From Tannerella forsythia (lineage in GTDB: Bacteria; Bacteroidota; Bacteroidia; Bacteroidales; Tannerellaceae), in assembly GCF_003860135.1 (NCBI RefSeq), contig NZ_RQYN01000015.1, positions 1 to 57,315 on the forward strand: a stretch of 57,315 bases of DNA, written 5' to 3'. The first letter of the stretch is position 1, and the number at the start of each line of letters is the position of its first letter. A model generated the notes under the pieces. The model did not search any database and was not told the origin of the DNA. It saw only the letters and a program-made list of their open reading frames with translations. The position numbers and the translations under genes are program-made. Of this stretch, positions 18,343-26,342 are shown one piece after another.

Positions 18343-19739
18343 CACTTTTTCTCTAACGGTTTACCGGGTACGGGAACCACGAACGGTTTCATATCCATTT
18401 TACCCAGATTCAGGTCAGCCGGCATATAGTCGAGCGCGGAAGCCGTCATGGTTTCCCATGTCGTTTCTTCGCCCGTATAAGCCGATTCGCGTCCCATGAT
18501 GGCGGCCATGTTCGATACGGCTGTCTCCGAAGCCTGATCGATCGATTTGCCGGCGCGGATCGTATTGATCCAGTTCACATGCTCGAGCGTATAGGGGTCA
18601 TTCTGTTTGAACGATGCCTTCTCGGCGTCAAAGTCATATTTCCAGATCACATTTCCGGCGAGGTCTTTGATCTCCATGTTCGCACTGTTCCACGAACCTT
18701 TTGTTCCCTGAATAAATTCGCTGACGTTGTTGGCGCAGCCGTCTATCTGGCGACACATACTGTGCAGATGGATACCGTTCTCCATCGTGAAGTCGATGCT
18801 GAAATTATCGTACTGGTCGCCCGTGATCCGGCGCTGACGCGAGCCGAAGCCTACGGCTTTCACCGGTTTCAGCCCCGAAAACCATGTAAACACGTCGATG
18901 TTATGTACGTGCTGCTCGACGATATGATCGCCGGAGAGCCATTTCCAGTTCACCCAGTCGCGGATCATCCATTCGCAGTCGCTCCATCCGGCCTGACGTT
19001 CGCGGTACCACAACATATTTTGATTCCAATAAACCGTTCCGCCCGTGATTTCGCCGATCGCACCGTTCATGATCTGCTGGTACGATGCGATATAACTCCG
19101 CTGATGGTGGCGTTGCGTACCGGTGATTACGCACAGGTTCTTGGCCTGTGCCTGCTTGGCCGTGGCCATGATGGTGCGGTAGCCTACCGCGTCGACACAG
19201 ATCGGTTTTTCGAGGAAGCAATGTTTGTTCTTCTCTACCGCATACTGGAATTGGGCCGGACGGAAATTCGGCGGCGTAGTAATGATCACCACGTCGACGT
19301 CGCTGTCGATAACCTGCTTGTACGCATCCAATCCGACAAAGCGCTTATCGGCAGGGATGTCGATATTCTTCTCGTCTTTCAGTTTCTGGGCCAGACTGTC
19401 CACCCGGTCCTGAAACGTGTCGGCCAACGCCACAATCGTGACACCGTTCGCTGCCGCGAGGAAATTCATCGCTGCGCCGCTTCCGCGTCCTCCGCAACCG
19501 ATGATACCGGCCTTCAATTCTTTACCGTCGGCCGCCATATCGGGCAACTCGGGTACATAATACGTTCCCGGTTCTTTCAGCGGCTTGTTGGCTGCATTTG
19601 CGTTCTCGTTACTGCTTGCGCCTCCTCCACACGAGGAAAGCAGGGTGGCAGTTCCCCCCGTACCGACCATTCCGGCAGCCCCGGCAAGGGCCGAACTTTT
19701 GAGGAATGATCTTCTACTGATACTGCTTTTTTTTGTCAT
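18342..19739 (-). CDS. Tat-exported Gfo/Idh/MocA-family oxidoreductase
   Basis: The 465-aa protein has a twin-arginine signal (SRRSFLKSSALAGAAG) and then a possible lipobox (LSSC). A Rossmann fold follows with AGIIGCGGRGSGAAMNFL, the EKP motif CFLEKPICVDAVGYR and the C-terminal substrate domain (GDHIVEQHVHNIDVFTWF). Family members oxidise or reduce sugar hydroxyls with a tightly bound NAD(P), and Tat-exported versions with retained cofactor occur in Bacteroidetes sugar 3-oxidation clusters. It is coupled to the TIM-barrel gene and follows the cytochrome gene by 39 nt. The substrate is unknown. Confidence 0.92.
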   Translation of the reverse strand: MTKKSSISRRSFLKSSALAGAAGMVGTGGTATLLSSCGGGASSNENANAANKPLKEPGTYYVPELPDMAADGKELKAGIIGCGGRGSGAAMNFLAAANGVTIVALADTFQDRVDSLAQKLKDEKNIDIPADKRFVGLDAYKQVIDSDVDVVIITTPPNFRPAQFQYAVEKNKHCFLEKPICVDAVGYRTIMATAKQAQAKNLCVITGTQRHHQRSYIASYQQIMNGAIGEITGGTVYWNQNMLWYRERQAGWSDCEWMIRDWVNWKWLSGDHIVEQHVHNIDVFTWFSGLKPVKAVGFGSRQRRITGDQYDNFSIDFTMENGIHLHSMCRQIDGCANNVSEFIQGTKGSWNSANMEIKDLAGNVIWKYDFDAEKASFKQNDPYTLEHVNWINTIRAGKSIDQASETAVSNMAAIMGRESAYTGEETTWETMTASALDYMPADLNLGKMDMKPFVVPVPGKPLEKK

Positions 19740-19778
19740 GACAAATTTGAGTTAAATGTACTGTTTCTTAGTTTCTGA

Positions 19779-21338
19779 TTATTTCGCTTTCAGCGACGAG
19801 TCCGGCTCGCAAACCACACGGAAGCCGATGCCCCGGATGTCGGAATACCACCAGATGCTCTTGGGCTGTTGCGGATCCGTTTTCAGCCAATCGTCGTGAT
19901 GCGTATGGCTGCGGGCGGCACACCGCACATCAGCGGCATCGCTCGTATAGTTGCCGCCGCGTACCACCCATTCTTCACCTTCGGTCACCAACGGATCGGT
20001 AACGGTCGAGCCTCCTTTGGCATACGCCTGCGGATCGTATTTGTCGGCGCAATATTCCATCACGTTGCCGAGCATATTTTTCAGCCCGAACGGGTTCGCC
20101 TTGACTTTATCGGGTTCTTGTGTCTTGTTCTTCGCGTTTTTGCCGTAGACGATAAATTCGCCGATCGGCTCGGTCTTCGCGCTAATAAACTTGCGGATGA
20201 AACCTTCGTCGGAATAATCTTTCGGTCGTCCCGTGAAGAAGTAAGGAGTTACCGTCCCTCCGCGAGCCGCGTATTCCCATTCGGCCTCGGTCGGCAGACG
20301 ATATTTCTTGCCGGTCTTGAGAGAGAGCCACTGGCAGAACGTCTCGGCAGCGTAGTGCGTCATGGTAATGGCCGGACGCGTACCTCCTCCCCATCCCTGA
20401 TCGGGAAATCCGAACGGCGGCGTAGGACCCGACACGCCGTCCACGTCGATGTCCGCGCGGGTATTGTTGGCATAAATCGTTTCGGGCGGGGTACGTCCTT
20501 CGCTGAGCGTCGCCGCGTAGAATGCCCAATATTGATCCCAGGTCACTTCCACCTCGGCCATAAAGAACGGACTGACTGTCACGCTTCGCACCGGCGACTC
20601 ATCCTCCCGGCGGAAATCTTCTTTATCGGGACTGCCCATCTTAAAGGTGCCGCCGGGTATCGCAATCATCTTGAAGGATACCGGAGTACCGGGAATCTGT
20701 TCCGTGAAATCGGTGAAAGACGTCACGACCGTTGCCGAGTCGAACGGCGGGCCCGAAGCCGTGGCGGAGGCTCCCGGAATACCGGTCATCTGTCCGTGCT
20801 TGTAATTCGGATTGTAATGTCCGGCATCGAGGTGACAACTGATGCATTGCAAATTCAGTTTTTTCTCATTTTCTTCGTAGTAAAGGTGCGCGGTGATGCC
20901 CGCATCCGTAATACCTGCGGGAAACAGATTCTTATGACATTCTTTGCACGACTCGTTCGGGATATATTTTACGGCATGTTCGAGTTGCGACTTCATTTCC
21001 CAATCGAACGAGTCTTTTGTCAAATAACCCCACAAATCGCGTACGCCAAGCTGTATCTTGGCCGAATAATGGTTCCATGTCTGATTCTTCGGAGGCAGAT
21101 GGCAGTCGACACAATGCACGGTGACACCGCTCCCGTTATTTACGTGCGACGATAACTTCCATGTCTCTTCCGCATGCGGATGGACGTGGCAGCTCATGCA
21201 GGCCTCGTCCGTCGAATAGTAGACGGATACTTCATAGAGCGACATAAAAAAGGCCATGCCGACGATAAAGCCGAACAGAAACAGGGGCCATTTCTTTTTC
21301 TTTTTTTCGTCTCTTCTCGATCGGTAGCTCGTTGTCAT
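19779..21338 (-). CDS. NapC/NirT-like tetraheme cytochrome c fused to a SUMF1 domain
   Basis: The 519-aa protein has a basic N-terminus and one membrane anchor (about residues 17-39), then four heme sites: CMSCH (47-51), CVDCH (76-80), CKECH (131-135) and CISCH (165-169). These match NapC/NirT/NrfH quinol dehydrogenases. From about residue 221 it becomes a SUMF1/FGE-sulfatase fold (AIPGGTFKMGSPDKE, RLPTEAEWEYAARGG, WVVRGGNYTSDAADVRCAAR). The paired active-site cysteines of true formylglycine-generating enzyme are absent from the RGGNYTSD segment, so the domain is probably structural or binds something else. The gene starts 2 nt after a 49-aa membrane protein. Confidence 0.92.
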   Translation of the reverse strand: MTTSYRSRRDEKKKKKWPLFLFGFIVGMAFFMSLYEVSVYYSTDEACMSCHVHPHAEETWKLSSHVNNGSGVTVHCVDCHLPPKNQTWNHYSAKIQLGVRDLWGYLTKDSFDWEMKSQLEHAVKYIPNESCKECHKNLFPAGITDAGITAHLYYEENEKKLNLQCISCHLDAGHYNPNYKHGQMTGIPGASATASGPPFDSATVVTSFTDFTEQIPGTPVSFKMIAIPGGTFKMGSPDKEDFRREDESPVRSVTVSPFFMAEVEVTWDQYWAFYAATLSEGRTPPETIYANNTRADIDVDGVSGPTPPFGFPDQGWGGGTRPAITMTHYAAETFCQWLSLKTGKKYRLPTEAEWEYAARGGTVTPYFFTGRPKDYSDEGFIRKFISAKTEPIGEFIVYGKNAKNKTQEPDKVKANPFGLKNMLGNVMEYCADKYDPQAYAKGGSTVTDPLVTEGEEWVVRGGNYTSDAADVRCAARSHTHHDDWLKTDPQQPKSIWWYSDIRGIGFRVVCEPDSSLKAK

Positions 21339-21340
21339 AA

Positions 21341-21490
21341 TTAGTCTATTCGTTGTTTTTTGATTTCGTTATAGTCGATCCATACCTGCTGCTTGTCGTT
21401 CTTCGTTATGGCTATACTTCCCACGAATAAGATCCATCTCGCCATCCACCATAAGAACGGCAGAACGATGAGCGACTCCAATACATTCAT
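21341..21490 (-). CDS. 49-aa single-pass membrane microprotein, first gene of the cytochrome operon
   Basis: The frame begins ATG at 21490 (MNVLESLIVLPFLWWMARWI), has one hydrophobic helix over about residues 5-27, and ends KKQRID TAA. A GGAAGGTGG site lies just upstream of the ATG, and the stop is 2 nt before the cytochrome-SUMF1 start. Such tight spacing to a NapC-type gene suggests a small subunit or assembly helper for the cytochrome. The function is not known. Confidence 0.7.
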   Translation of the reverse strand: MNVLESLIVLPFLWWMARWILFVGSIAITKNDKQQVWIDYNEIKKQRID

Positions 21491-21696
21491 TAGTGCCACC
21501 TTCCATCATTCCCACACGTAGCGTTCTGTTTCTCATGAAAGAATATGTCTTTCGTTAGAAAAAATACTGATTCGGCCGATAAAAGTAGTACTTTTTCAAC
21601 AAATCGCCAAATTCAAACCGGTTCGTTTCATTCATCATTCGTCCGGAAGATCATTTACGGAGTTTCGTATAGGATCCGTATTCCGAAAAGAAGCAT

Positions 21697-21704
21697 TACT
21701 TTTG
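21697..21704 (+). promoter_or_regulatory. candidate -7 element for the CAP lipoprotein gene
   Basis: TACTTTTG matches TAnnTTTG and lies 26 nt before the start codon at 21731. There is no TTTG at the expected upstream distance. The 240-bp gap 21491-21730 is divergent between two operons; I found no promoter match for the minus-strand operon. Confidence 0.5.
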
Positions 21705-21730
21705 CAATTCACTTCTGATGGAAAATAAAG

Positions 21731-22201
21731 ATGAAAAAAATAATCATACTCCTTTGCGGATGGATTATGCTGCTCTCGGGGTGTGCGAAAGAAAACCTTG
21801 TAGATGATGGTGGAGACCTTCCATCTGTTTCACTTACGGAATACGAGAAAGAAGTCGTAGCACTTGTCAATAAAGAGCGTTTAGCCGCCGGACTGAATGC
21901 CTTGCAAATCGATCCGTCGTTGATGGCTTCGTGCGATGTGCGCGCCAAAGAAATCGTGTTCAAATTTTCTCATACCCGTCCCGACGGCAGCTCGTGTTTT
22001 ACCGTTATCACGACGAAATTCGCATCTGCGGGTGAGAACATAGCCAAAGGATATGCGTCGCCTAAAAATGTGATGAAGGGCTGGATGAATTCACAGGGAC
22101 ACAAAGAAAACATCATGAACGGAGAATTCACGCATATCGGAGTCGGTTGCCATCGCGACAACGGAACCTTCTATTGGGCGCAATTGTTTATCGAGAAGTA
22201 A
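21731..22201 (+). CDS. CAP/SCP-domain lipoprotein
   Basis: The 156-aa protein has a lipoprotein signal ending LLSGC (Cys18), and then a compact bacterial CAP domain: VALVNKERLAAGLNALQ, KEIVFKFSHTRPDG, SAGENIAKGYASPKNVM, GWMNSQGHKENIMNGEFTHI and a final YWAQLF. The conserved His and Glu residues of the CAP cavity are present. Members are exported; their roles are mostly unclear. The next gene starts 36 nt downstream and has a nearly identical signal peptide. Confidence 0.92.
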   Translation: MKKIIILLCGWIMLLSGCAKENLVDDGGDLPSVSLTEYEKEVVALVNKERLAAGLNALQIDPSLMASCDVRAKEIVFKFSHTRPDGSSCFTVITTKFASAGENIAKGYASPKNVMKGWMNSQGHKENIMNGEFTHIGVGCHRDNGTFYWAQLFIEK

Positions 22202-22237
22202 AAAGAGAAAGAAATAGAAATGATATTATAAAACCTG

Positions 22238-23086
22238 ATGATGAAAAAGTATATAGTTTTCCTTTGCGGATGGATGCTTTTGCTCTCCGCGTGCGGAAAT
22301 GAAAAAGAGGCAAGGGCTGATCTGGAGCGTGCCCGGGTGCTGTATGAAGACCGGCAATTCGCTGCGGCCAAAAATGCGATCGATACGCTCCGGATGCGTT
22401 ATCCGGAGGAAGTGGCCGTGCTGAAAGAGTCGCTGACGCTGATGCGTCTTGTAGAGCGGGGCGAGAGTGAGCGTAACATCGCTTTTTGCGACAGCATGAT
22501 GCCGATTCGTGCGGAAGAAGCCGAAGCGATGAAGAAAAACTTTGTGCTCGAAAAAGATACGGCGTACGAGGACGTGGGGCATTATATATGGAAGCAAAAG
22601 ACCGTCGAACGCAATGTGGAGCGCAGCTACATCCGCTGTGGGGTCGATGAGAAAGGCGAAATCTATCTGGCGAGCGTTTACTTCGGACGAGCACCGCTCA
22701 ACCACACGGGGCTGAAGTTCTGCCTTGCTGACGGAACATACGCCGAGACCGCTTCCGTCCCTTACGATGGTGGTGTGAATTATCGCTTCAAAGATTTGGG
22801 CAATACGACCGAGATCGTTACGTACAAAGCTGAAAACGGTATCGATGCGGTCAAGTTTGTTTGCGGGCTTGATGACAAGGCGCGTGTGAAGGCCGAATAT
22901 ACCGGAGGCAAACCTTTCTCACTCACACTGAGTAACGATGACAAGAAAGCCATCCGTGCCACGTTCGAGCTGGCCATTATTCTGAGCGACCTCGAAAATA
23001 TGCGTCGGGAGAAAGAAAAATCGATGAAGAAAATTACGTACATCGATCAGAAGCTCGGCAACGGCGAAATGCTGAAAAAGGATTAA
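22238..23086 (+). CDS. hypothetical lipoprotein with a TPR-like N-terminus
   Basis: The 282-aa protein has a signal ending LLSAC. A helical segment (DLERARVLYEDRQFAAAKNAIDTL) resembles one or two TPR units, and a beta-rich C-terminal region ends in a charged coiled coil (ENMRREKEKSMKKITYIDQK). I do not recognise the family; similar proteins of unknown role occur in Bacteroidales. The signal peptide (FLCGWMLLLSAC) is nearly the same as in the CAP lipoprotein before it (LLCGWIMLLSGC), suggesting a local duplication of the 5' end. A second ATG directly follows the first. Confidence 0.8.
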   Translation: MMKKYIVFLCGWMLLLSACGNEKEARADLERARVLYEDRQFAAAKNAIDTLRMRYPEEVAVLKESLTLMRLVERGESERNIAFCDSMMPIRAEEAEAMKKNFVLEKDTAYEDVGHYIWKQKTVERNVERSYIRCGVDEKGEIYLASVYFGRAPLNHTGLKFCLADGTYAETASVPYDGGVNYRFKDLGNTTEIVTYKAENGIDAVKFVCGLDDKARVKAEYTGGKPFSLTLSNDDKKAIRATFELAIILSDLENMRREKEKSMKKITYIDQKLGNGEMLKKD

Positions 23087-23124
23087 AAAAACCACTCGCC
23101 GGTTGCCAATTCTCAATAAATCTT

Positions 23125-23132
23125 TACCTTTG
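23125..23132 (+). promoter_or_regulatory. candidate promoter for the glyS operon
   Basis: TACCTTTG matches the -7 consensus, with GTTG about 18 bp upstream (23102-23105) as a weak -33 element. The predicted start lies about 30 nt before the glyS ATG. Confidence 0.6.
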
Positions 23133-23167
23133 TCTCCCTTTAGAAAAAATGGTATAAAACAGGTGTT

Positions 23168-24712
23168 ATGGCACAACAGGAAGATGTATTTAAGAAACTG
23201 ATTTCGCATTGCAAAGAGTATGGGTTCGTATTTCCTTCGTCCGATATCTACGACGGATTAGGCGCTGTATATGATTACGGTCAATACGGCGTAGAACTGA
23301 AAAACAACCTCAAAAAATACTGGTGGGACAGCATGGTGTTACTCCATGAGAATATCGTCGGGATCGACTCCGCCATTTTTATGCATCCGACCATCTGGAA
23401 AGCTTCCGGGCATGTCGACGCATTTAATGATCCGCTGATCGACAATAAGGACAGCAAAAAGCGTTATCGCGCCGATGTGCTGATTGAAGATTACCTCGCG
23501 AAGCTCGATGAAAAGATCAACAAGGAAGTTGAAAAGGCGGCCAAGCGATTCGGCGAAGCTTTCGACGAGCAACAGTTCCGTTCTACGAACCCGCGTGTGC
23601 TCGAAAATCAAGCCAAGCGCGATGCCGTACACACCCGTTTCGCTGAGGCGATGAACGCCAACGACCTCACAGAGCTGCGACAGATTATCCTCGACTGCGA
23701 GATCGTATGTCCCGTGTCGGGTACCCGCAACTGGACGGAAGTTCGGCAGTTCAACCTGATGTTTGCCACCGAGATGGGTTCGACCGCCGACGGCGCCATG
23801 AAAGTTTACCTCCGCCCCGAAACAGCACAGGGTATCTTTGTCAACTACCTCAACGTTCAAAAGACGGGACGCATGAAAATACCGTTCGGCATTGCACAGA
23901 TCGGGAAAGCGTTCCGCAACGAGATTGTGGCGCGACAGTTCATCTTCCGCATGCGCGAATTCGAACAGATGGAGATGCAGTTCTTCGTTCGTCCGGGCGA
24001 AGAGTTGAAATGGTTCGAACAGTGGAAAGAGATGCGTATGAAATGGCATCGTAACCTCGGTATGGGCGATCACAAATACCGCTTCCACGACCACGATAAA
24101 CTGGCGCATTATGCCAATGCCGCTACCGACGTCGAATTTGAAATGCCGTTCGGATTTAAGGAAGTGGAAGGGATTCACAGTCGCACCGATTTTGACTTGT
24201 CTCAGCACGAGAAATTCTCCGGTAAGAAGATCCAATATTTCGATGCCGAACTGAACCAGAGTTATACGCCGTACGTGATCGAAACGTCGATCGGAGTCGA
24301 TCGGTTATTCCTGAGCATTATGGCAGGAGCCTATCAGGAAGAGACGCTCGAAGGCGGAGAGTCGCGTGTCGTGCTGAAATTGCCGCCCGCGCTCGCTCCG
24401 GTCAAGTTGGCAGTACTTCCGCTGGTGCGTAAGGACGGACTGTCGGAAAAAGCCGAGGAAATTCTGCACATGTTGCGCTTCGATTTCCGTTGCCAGTACG
24501 ACGAAAAAGATTCCATCGGCAAGCGTTACCGTCGTCAGGACGCGATCGGTACGCCGTACTGTATCACGATCGACTATGATACGATGAAAGACGATACGGT
24601 CACGATCCGTTTCCGCGACACGATGCAGCAGGAACGCGTACCGATCGCGAAACTACACGAAATCATCTCGGACAAGGTGAGCATGCGCAGTCTGCTCGAA
24701 GGTTTGAAGTAA
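23168..24712 (+). CDS. glyS: glycyl-tRNA synthetase, homodimeric class II
   Basis: The 514-aa protein matches the eukaryote-like, homodimeric GlyRS type. It begins FKKLISHCKEYGFVFPSSDIYDGLGAVYDYG; motif 2 lies around GKAFRNEIVARQFIFRMREFEQMEMQFF and motif 3 at TSIGVDRLFLSIM. A C-terminal anticodon-binding domain follows (VKLAVLPLVRKDGLSEKAEE). It charges tRNA-Gly in the cytosol. The FKBP-like lipoprotein gene follows 31 nt later and may share the transcript. Confidence 0.97.
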   Translation: MAQQEDVFKKLISHCKEYGFVFPSSDIYDGLGAVYDYGQYGVELKNNLKKYWWDSMVLLHENIVGIDSAIFMHPTIWKASGHVDAFNDPLIDNKDSKKRYRADVLIEDYLAKLDEKINKEVEKAAKRFGEAFDEQQFRSTNPRVLENQAKRDAVHTRFAEAMNANDLTELRQIILDCEIVCPVSGTRNWTEVRQFNLMFATEMGSTADGAMKVYLRPETAQGIFVNYLNVQKTGRMKIPFGIAQIGKAFRNEIVARQFIFRMREFEQMEMQFFVRPGEELKWFEQWKEMRMKWHRNLGMGDHKYRFHDHDKLAHYANAATDVEFEMPFGFKEVEGIHSRTDFDLSQHEKFSGKKIQYFDAELNQSYTPYVIETSIGVDRLFLSIMAGAYQEETLEGGESRVVLKLPPALAPVKLAVLPLVRKDGLSEKAEEILHMLRFDFRCQYDEKDSIGKRYRRQDAIGTPYCITIDYDTMKDDTVTIRFRDTMQQERVPIAKLHEIISDKVSMRSLLEGLK

Positions 24713-24743
24713 GCATAGAAACTAACGGATACACACACGAAAA

Positions 24744-25331
24744 ATGAAGAAAAACATTTTCTGTCTGATCACGATATTTGCGGTGCTGTTCGCCGCGGTA
24801 AGCTGTGACAAAAAGGACGATGATAAGACCGATCAGGTATGGAAGCTCGCCAATGAGCAAGCGTTCAATGCGGTTAAAAATAATCCGGCGTATACCGAGT
24901 TCAAGTCGCCCGGCAACGAAGGGAGTATATATTACAGAGTTCTTAAAAAAGGAACCGGCACAAAGCAAATTTTTTACACCAGCACTGCGACGGTGTATTC
25001 GAAAGGGTGGTTTGCGGCCGACTCGAAGGAGTATGGTATCACAAAAGGCATGGTATTTCAGAAATGGCTCGCGGAAGATGGTATACCGGCAGAGCTAAAG
25101 GTGTCCGAGCTCGTTTCGAAAAAAAATGGCCTCACCGTTTCGCTTAAAGGGATACAGGCTGCTTTGCAGAAGATGACGCAAGGCGATAAATGGGAGATCT
25201 GGATCCCCTATCAGTTAGGCGGAGGAAAGAGTAAAGCGTCGGCCTTGACAATCGGTTCCGCTCCGCTCCATCTTATTCCGGCTTATTCGACACTCGTCTT
25301 CGAAATCGAAGTCGTGGAAGTCATCCAGTAG
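24744..25331 (+). CDS. FKBP-type peptidyl-prolyl isomerase-like lipoprotein
   Basis: The 195-aa protein has a lipobox ending at Cys21 (AVSC) and an acidic-lysine linker. An FKBP fold follows with its core strands (YYRVLKKGTGTK, then ALQKMTQGDKWEIWIPYQLG), and a C-terminal LIPAYSTLVFEIEVVEV typical of FKBPs. The central segment (SKGWFAADSKEYGITKGMVF) departs from the usual catalytic loop, so it may be a chaperone with little isomerase activity. It probably acts in the periplasm. This gene is last before a convergent repeat region. Confidence 0.88.
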   Translation: MKKNIFCLITIFAVLFAAVSCDKKDDDKTDQVWKLANEQAFNAVKNNPAYTEFKSPGNEGSIYYRVLKKGTGTKQIFYTSTATVYSKGWFAADSKEYGITKGMVFQKWLAEDGIPAELKVSELVSKKNGLTVSLKGIQAALQKMTQGDKWEIWIPYQLGGGKSKASALTIGSAPLHLIPAYSTLVFEIEVVEVIQ

Positions 25332-25344
25332 GAATTTCGCTTCA

Positions 25345-25607
25345 CCCCACATTGAATTCGGGCTTTCAGCCCTTGTATGCCCTGCGGGCGTTGAGTTGTT
25401 GAAATGTTTATTTGTTGAGTTGTTGGCCGGTGAACATCCCCCTACCCCCCTTCAAAGGGGGAAGAGTGGAGCAAAGGGGGATGTCATCCCTTCAAAGGGG
25501 AAAGCGTGATACCCGCCGAATCATATACCCGGAAAATAACCATTGACAACTGACAATTGACAATTAAATAATGGCAAACGCCGAACAGTGTATCGTGTAA
25601 TTGGTGG
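25345..25607 (+). repeat. dispersed mosaic element, copy C
   Basis: Modules in order: TTCAGCCCTTGTATGCC, the GTTGAGTTG block, a poly-C/poly-G block (25437-25480), TACCCGCCGAA and GACAATTAAATAATGG. The right end (25589-25607) is close to the reverse complement of the copy E left end at 49637. It abuts the TAG stop codon of the CBM9-like gene exactly. It fills the space between two convergent genes. Confidence 0.7.
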
Positions 25608-26252
25608 CTAAAAGCGCAACTCCCCGAAGTGTTCGGGACAATGATAGTCCGGCGACGGTAGATCTATCGGGCTCCATGTCACGAAATGCGGGTTTTCCGT
25701 ACTGTCGGCGCATTTGTAGAAGTTTGCCCGCATATTTTGCGGCAAATATAAAGCGTCAAGGCCCATCAAATCAAAGGGAATAGCGACCGTCACCTCCCAC
25801 GCATAGATTCCTTTCTTTTCTTCAAAGGTCTGCCTTTCTACGGTCGTATAACGGCGTATCTTGCGGTATTCGTTATCGGTGAACGGGGTGCGACCATGGC
25901 GTCCTGCTCCCCGTGCTGCCAGACACGTGCCGATACAGTTAAATTCGAAATTCGTATAGAGTGAGTCGTCATTACGACGCACAAAAAACTCGACGCAGCT
26001 GTCGGGATGTACGTGTTGGCCGTCCTGACCGGCTACAGCCCGGAGCGATAAACCACGCACGAAGTAATGGAGATACAATTCTTTGTCGCCACGTGCGATA
26101 TCGAACGCCACGATCGGTTTGTACGGAAATTCGGGCCAATTGATCGTGTCGATGCTTTGGCGTAAGGCGATTGTTTCCATCGCAGCCGTTGCGCTCTTCA
26201 AATCCATGCCGTCCAATTCGGGGCAATACGGCACTTTCAATGTTTTCATCAT
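25608..26252 (-). CDS. CBM9-like carbohydrate-binding protein
   Basis: The 214-aa protein lacks a signal peptide. It shows a family-9-like carbohydrate-binding beta-sandwich: FPYKPIVAFDIARGDKELYLHYFV, HVHPDSCVEFFVRRNDD, FNCIGTCLAARG, GIYAWEVTVAIPFDLMGL and NPHFVTWSPIDLPSPDYH. Such stand-alone proteins are common in Bacteroidetes and their role is not clear. A second ATG lies one codon in (26249). The gene follows a hairpin and is codirectional with the fumarase gene. Confidence 0.88.
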   Translation of the reverse strand: MMKTLKVPYCPELDGMDLKSATAAMETIALRQSIDTINWPEFPYKPIVAFDIARGDKELYLHYFVRGLSLRAVAGQDGQHVHPDSCVEFFVRRNDDSLYTNFEFNCIGTCLAARGAGRHGRTPFTDNEYRKIRRYTTVERQTFEEKKGIYAWEVTVAIPFDLMGLDALYLPQNMRANFYKCADSTENPHFVTWSPIDLPSPDYHCPEHFGELRF

Positions 26253-26283
26253 GATGTAGTTTCGTGAGATGTGTGTTATGATA

Positions 26284-26328
26284 TGAAAAAAGAGGGAATG
26301 ACGCGCGAACGCAGACCCACTCCCTCTC
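26284..26328 (-). terminator. intrinsic terminator after the fumarase gene
   Basis: A stem pairs 26291-26300 with 26319-26328 (AGAGGGAATG with an imperfect ACTCCCTCT partner). On the minus strand TTTTTT follows. It lies 15 nt past the fumarase stop. Confidence 0.7.
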
Positions 26329-26342
26329 TTGTTAAATGTTTG

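Noticed and set aside
19779-20680. Formylglycine-generating (sulfatase-activating) enzyme activity for the SUMF1 domain
   Set aside because: The two essential cysteines are absent and no sulfatase gene is in the window.
18579-21155. Long plus-strand open frames (376 and 428 aa)
   Set aside because: They are antisense to the Gfo/Idh/MocA and cytochrome-SUMF1 genes and show no domain pattern.
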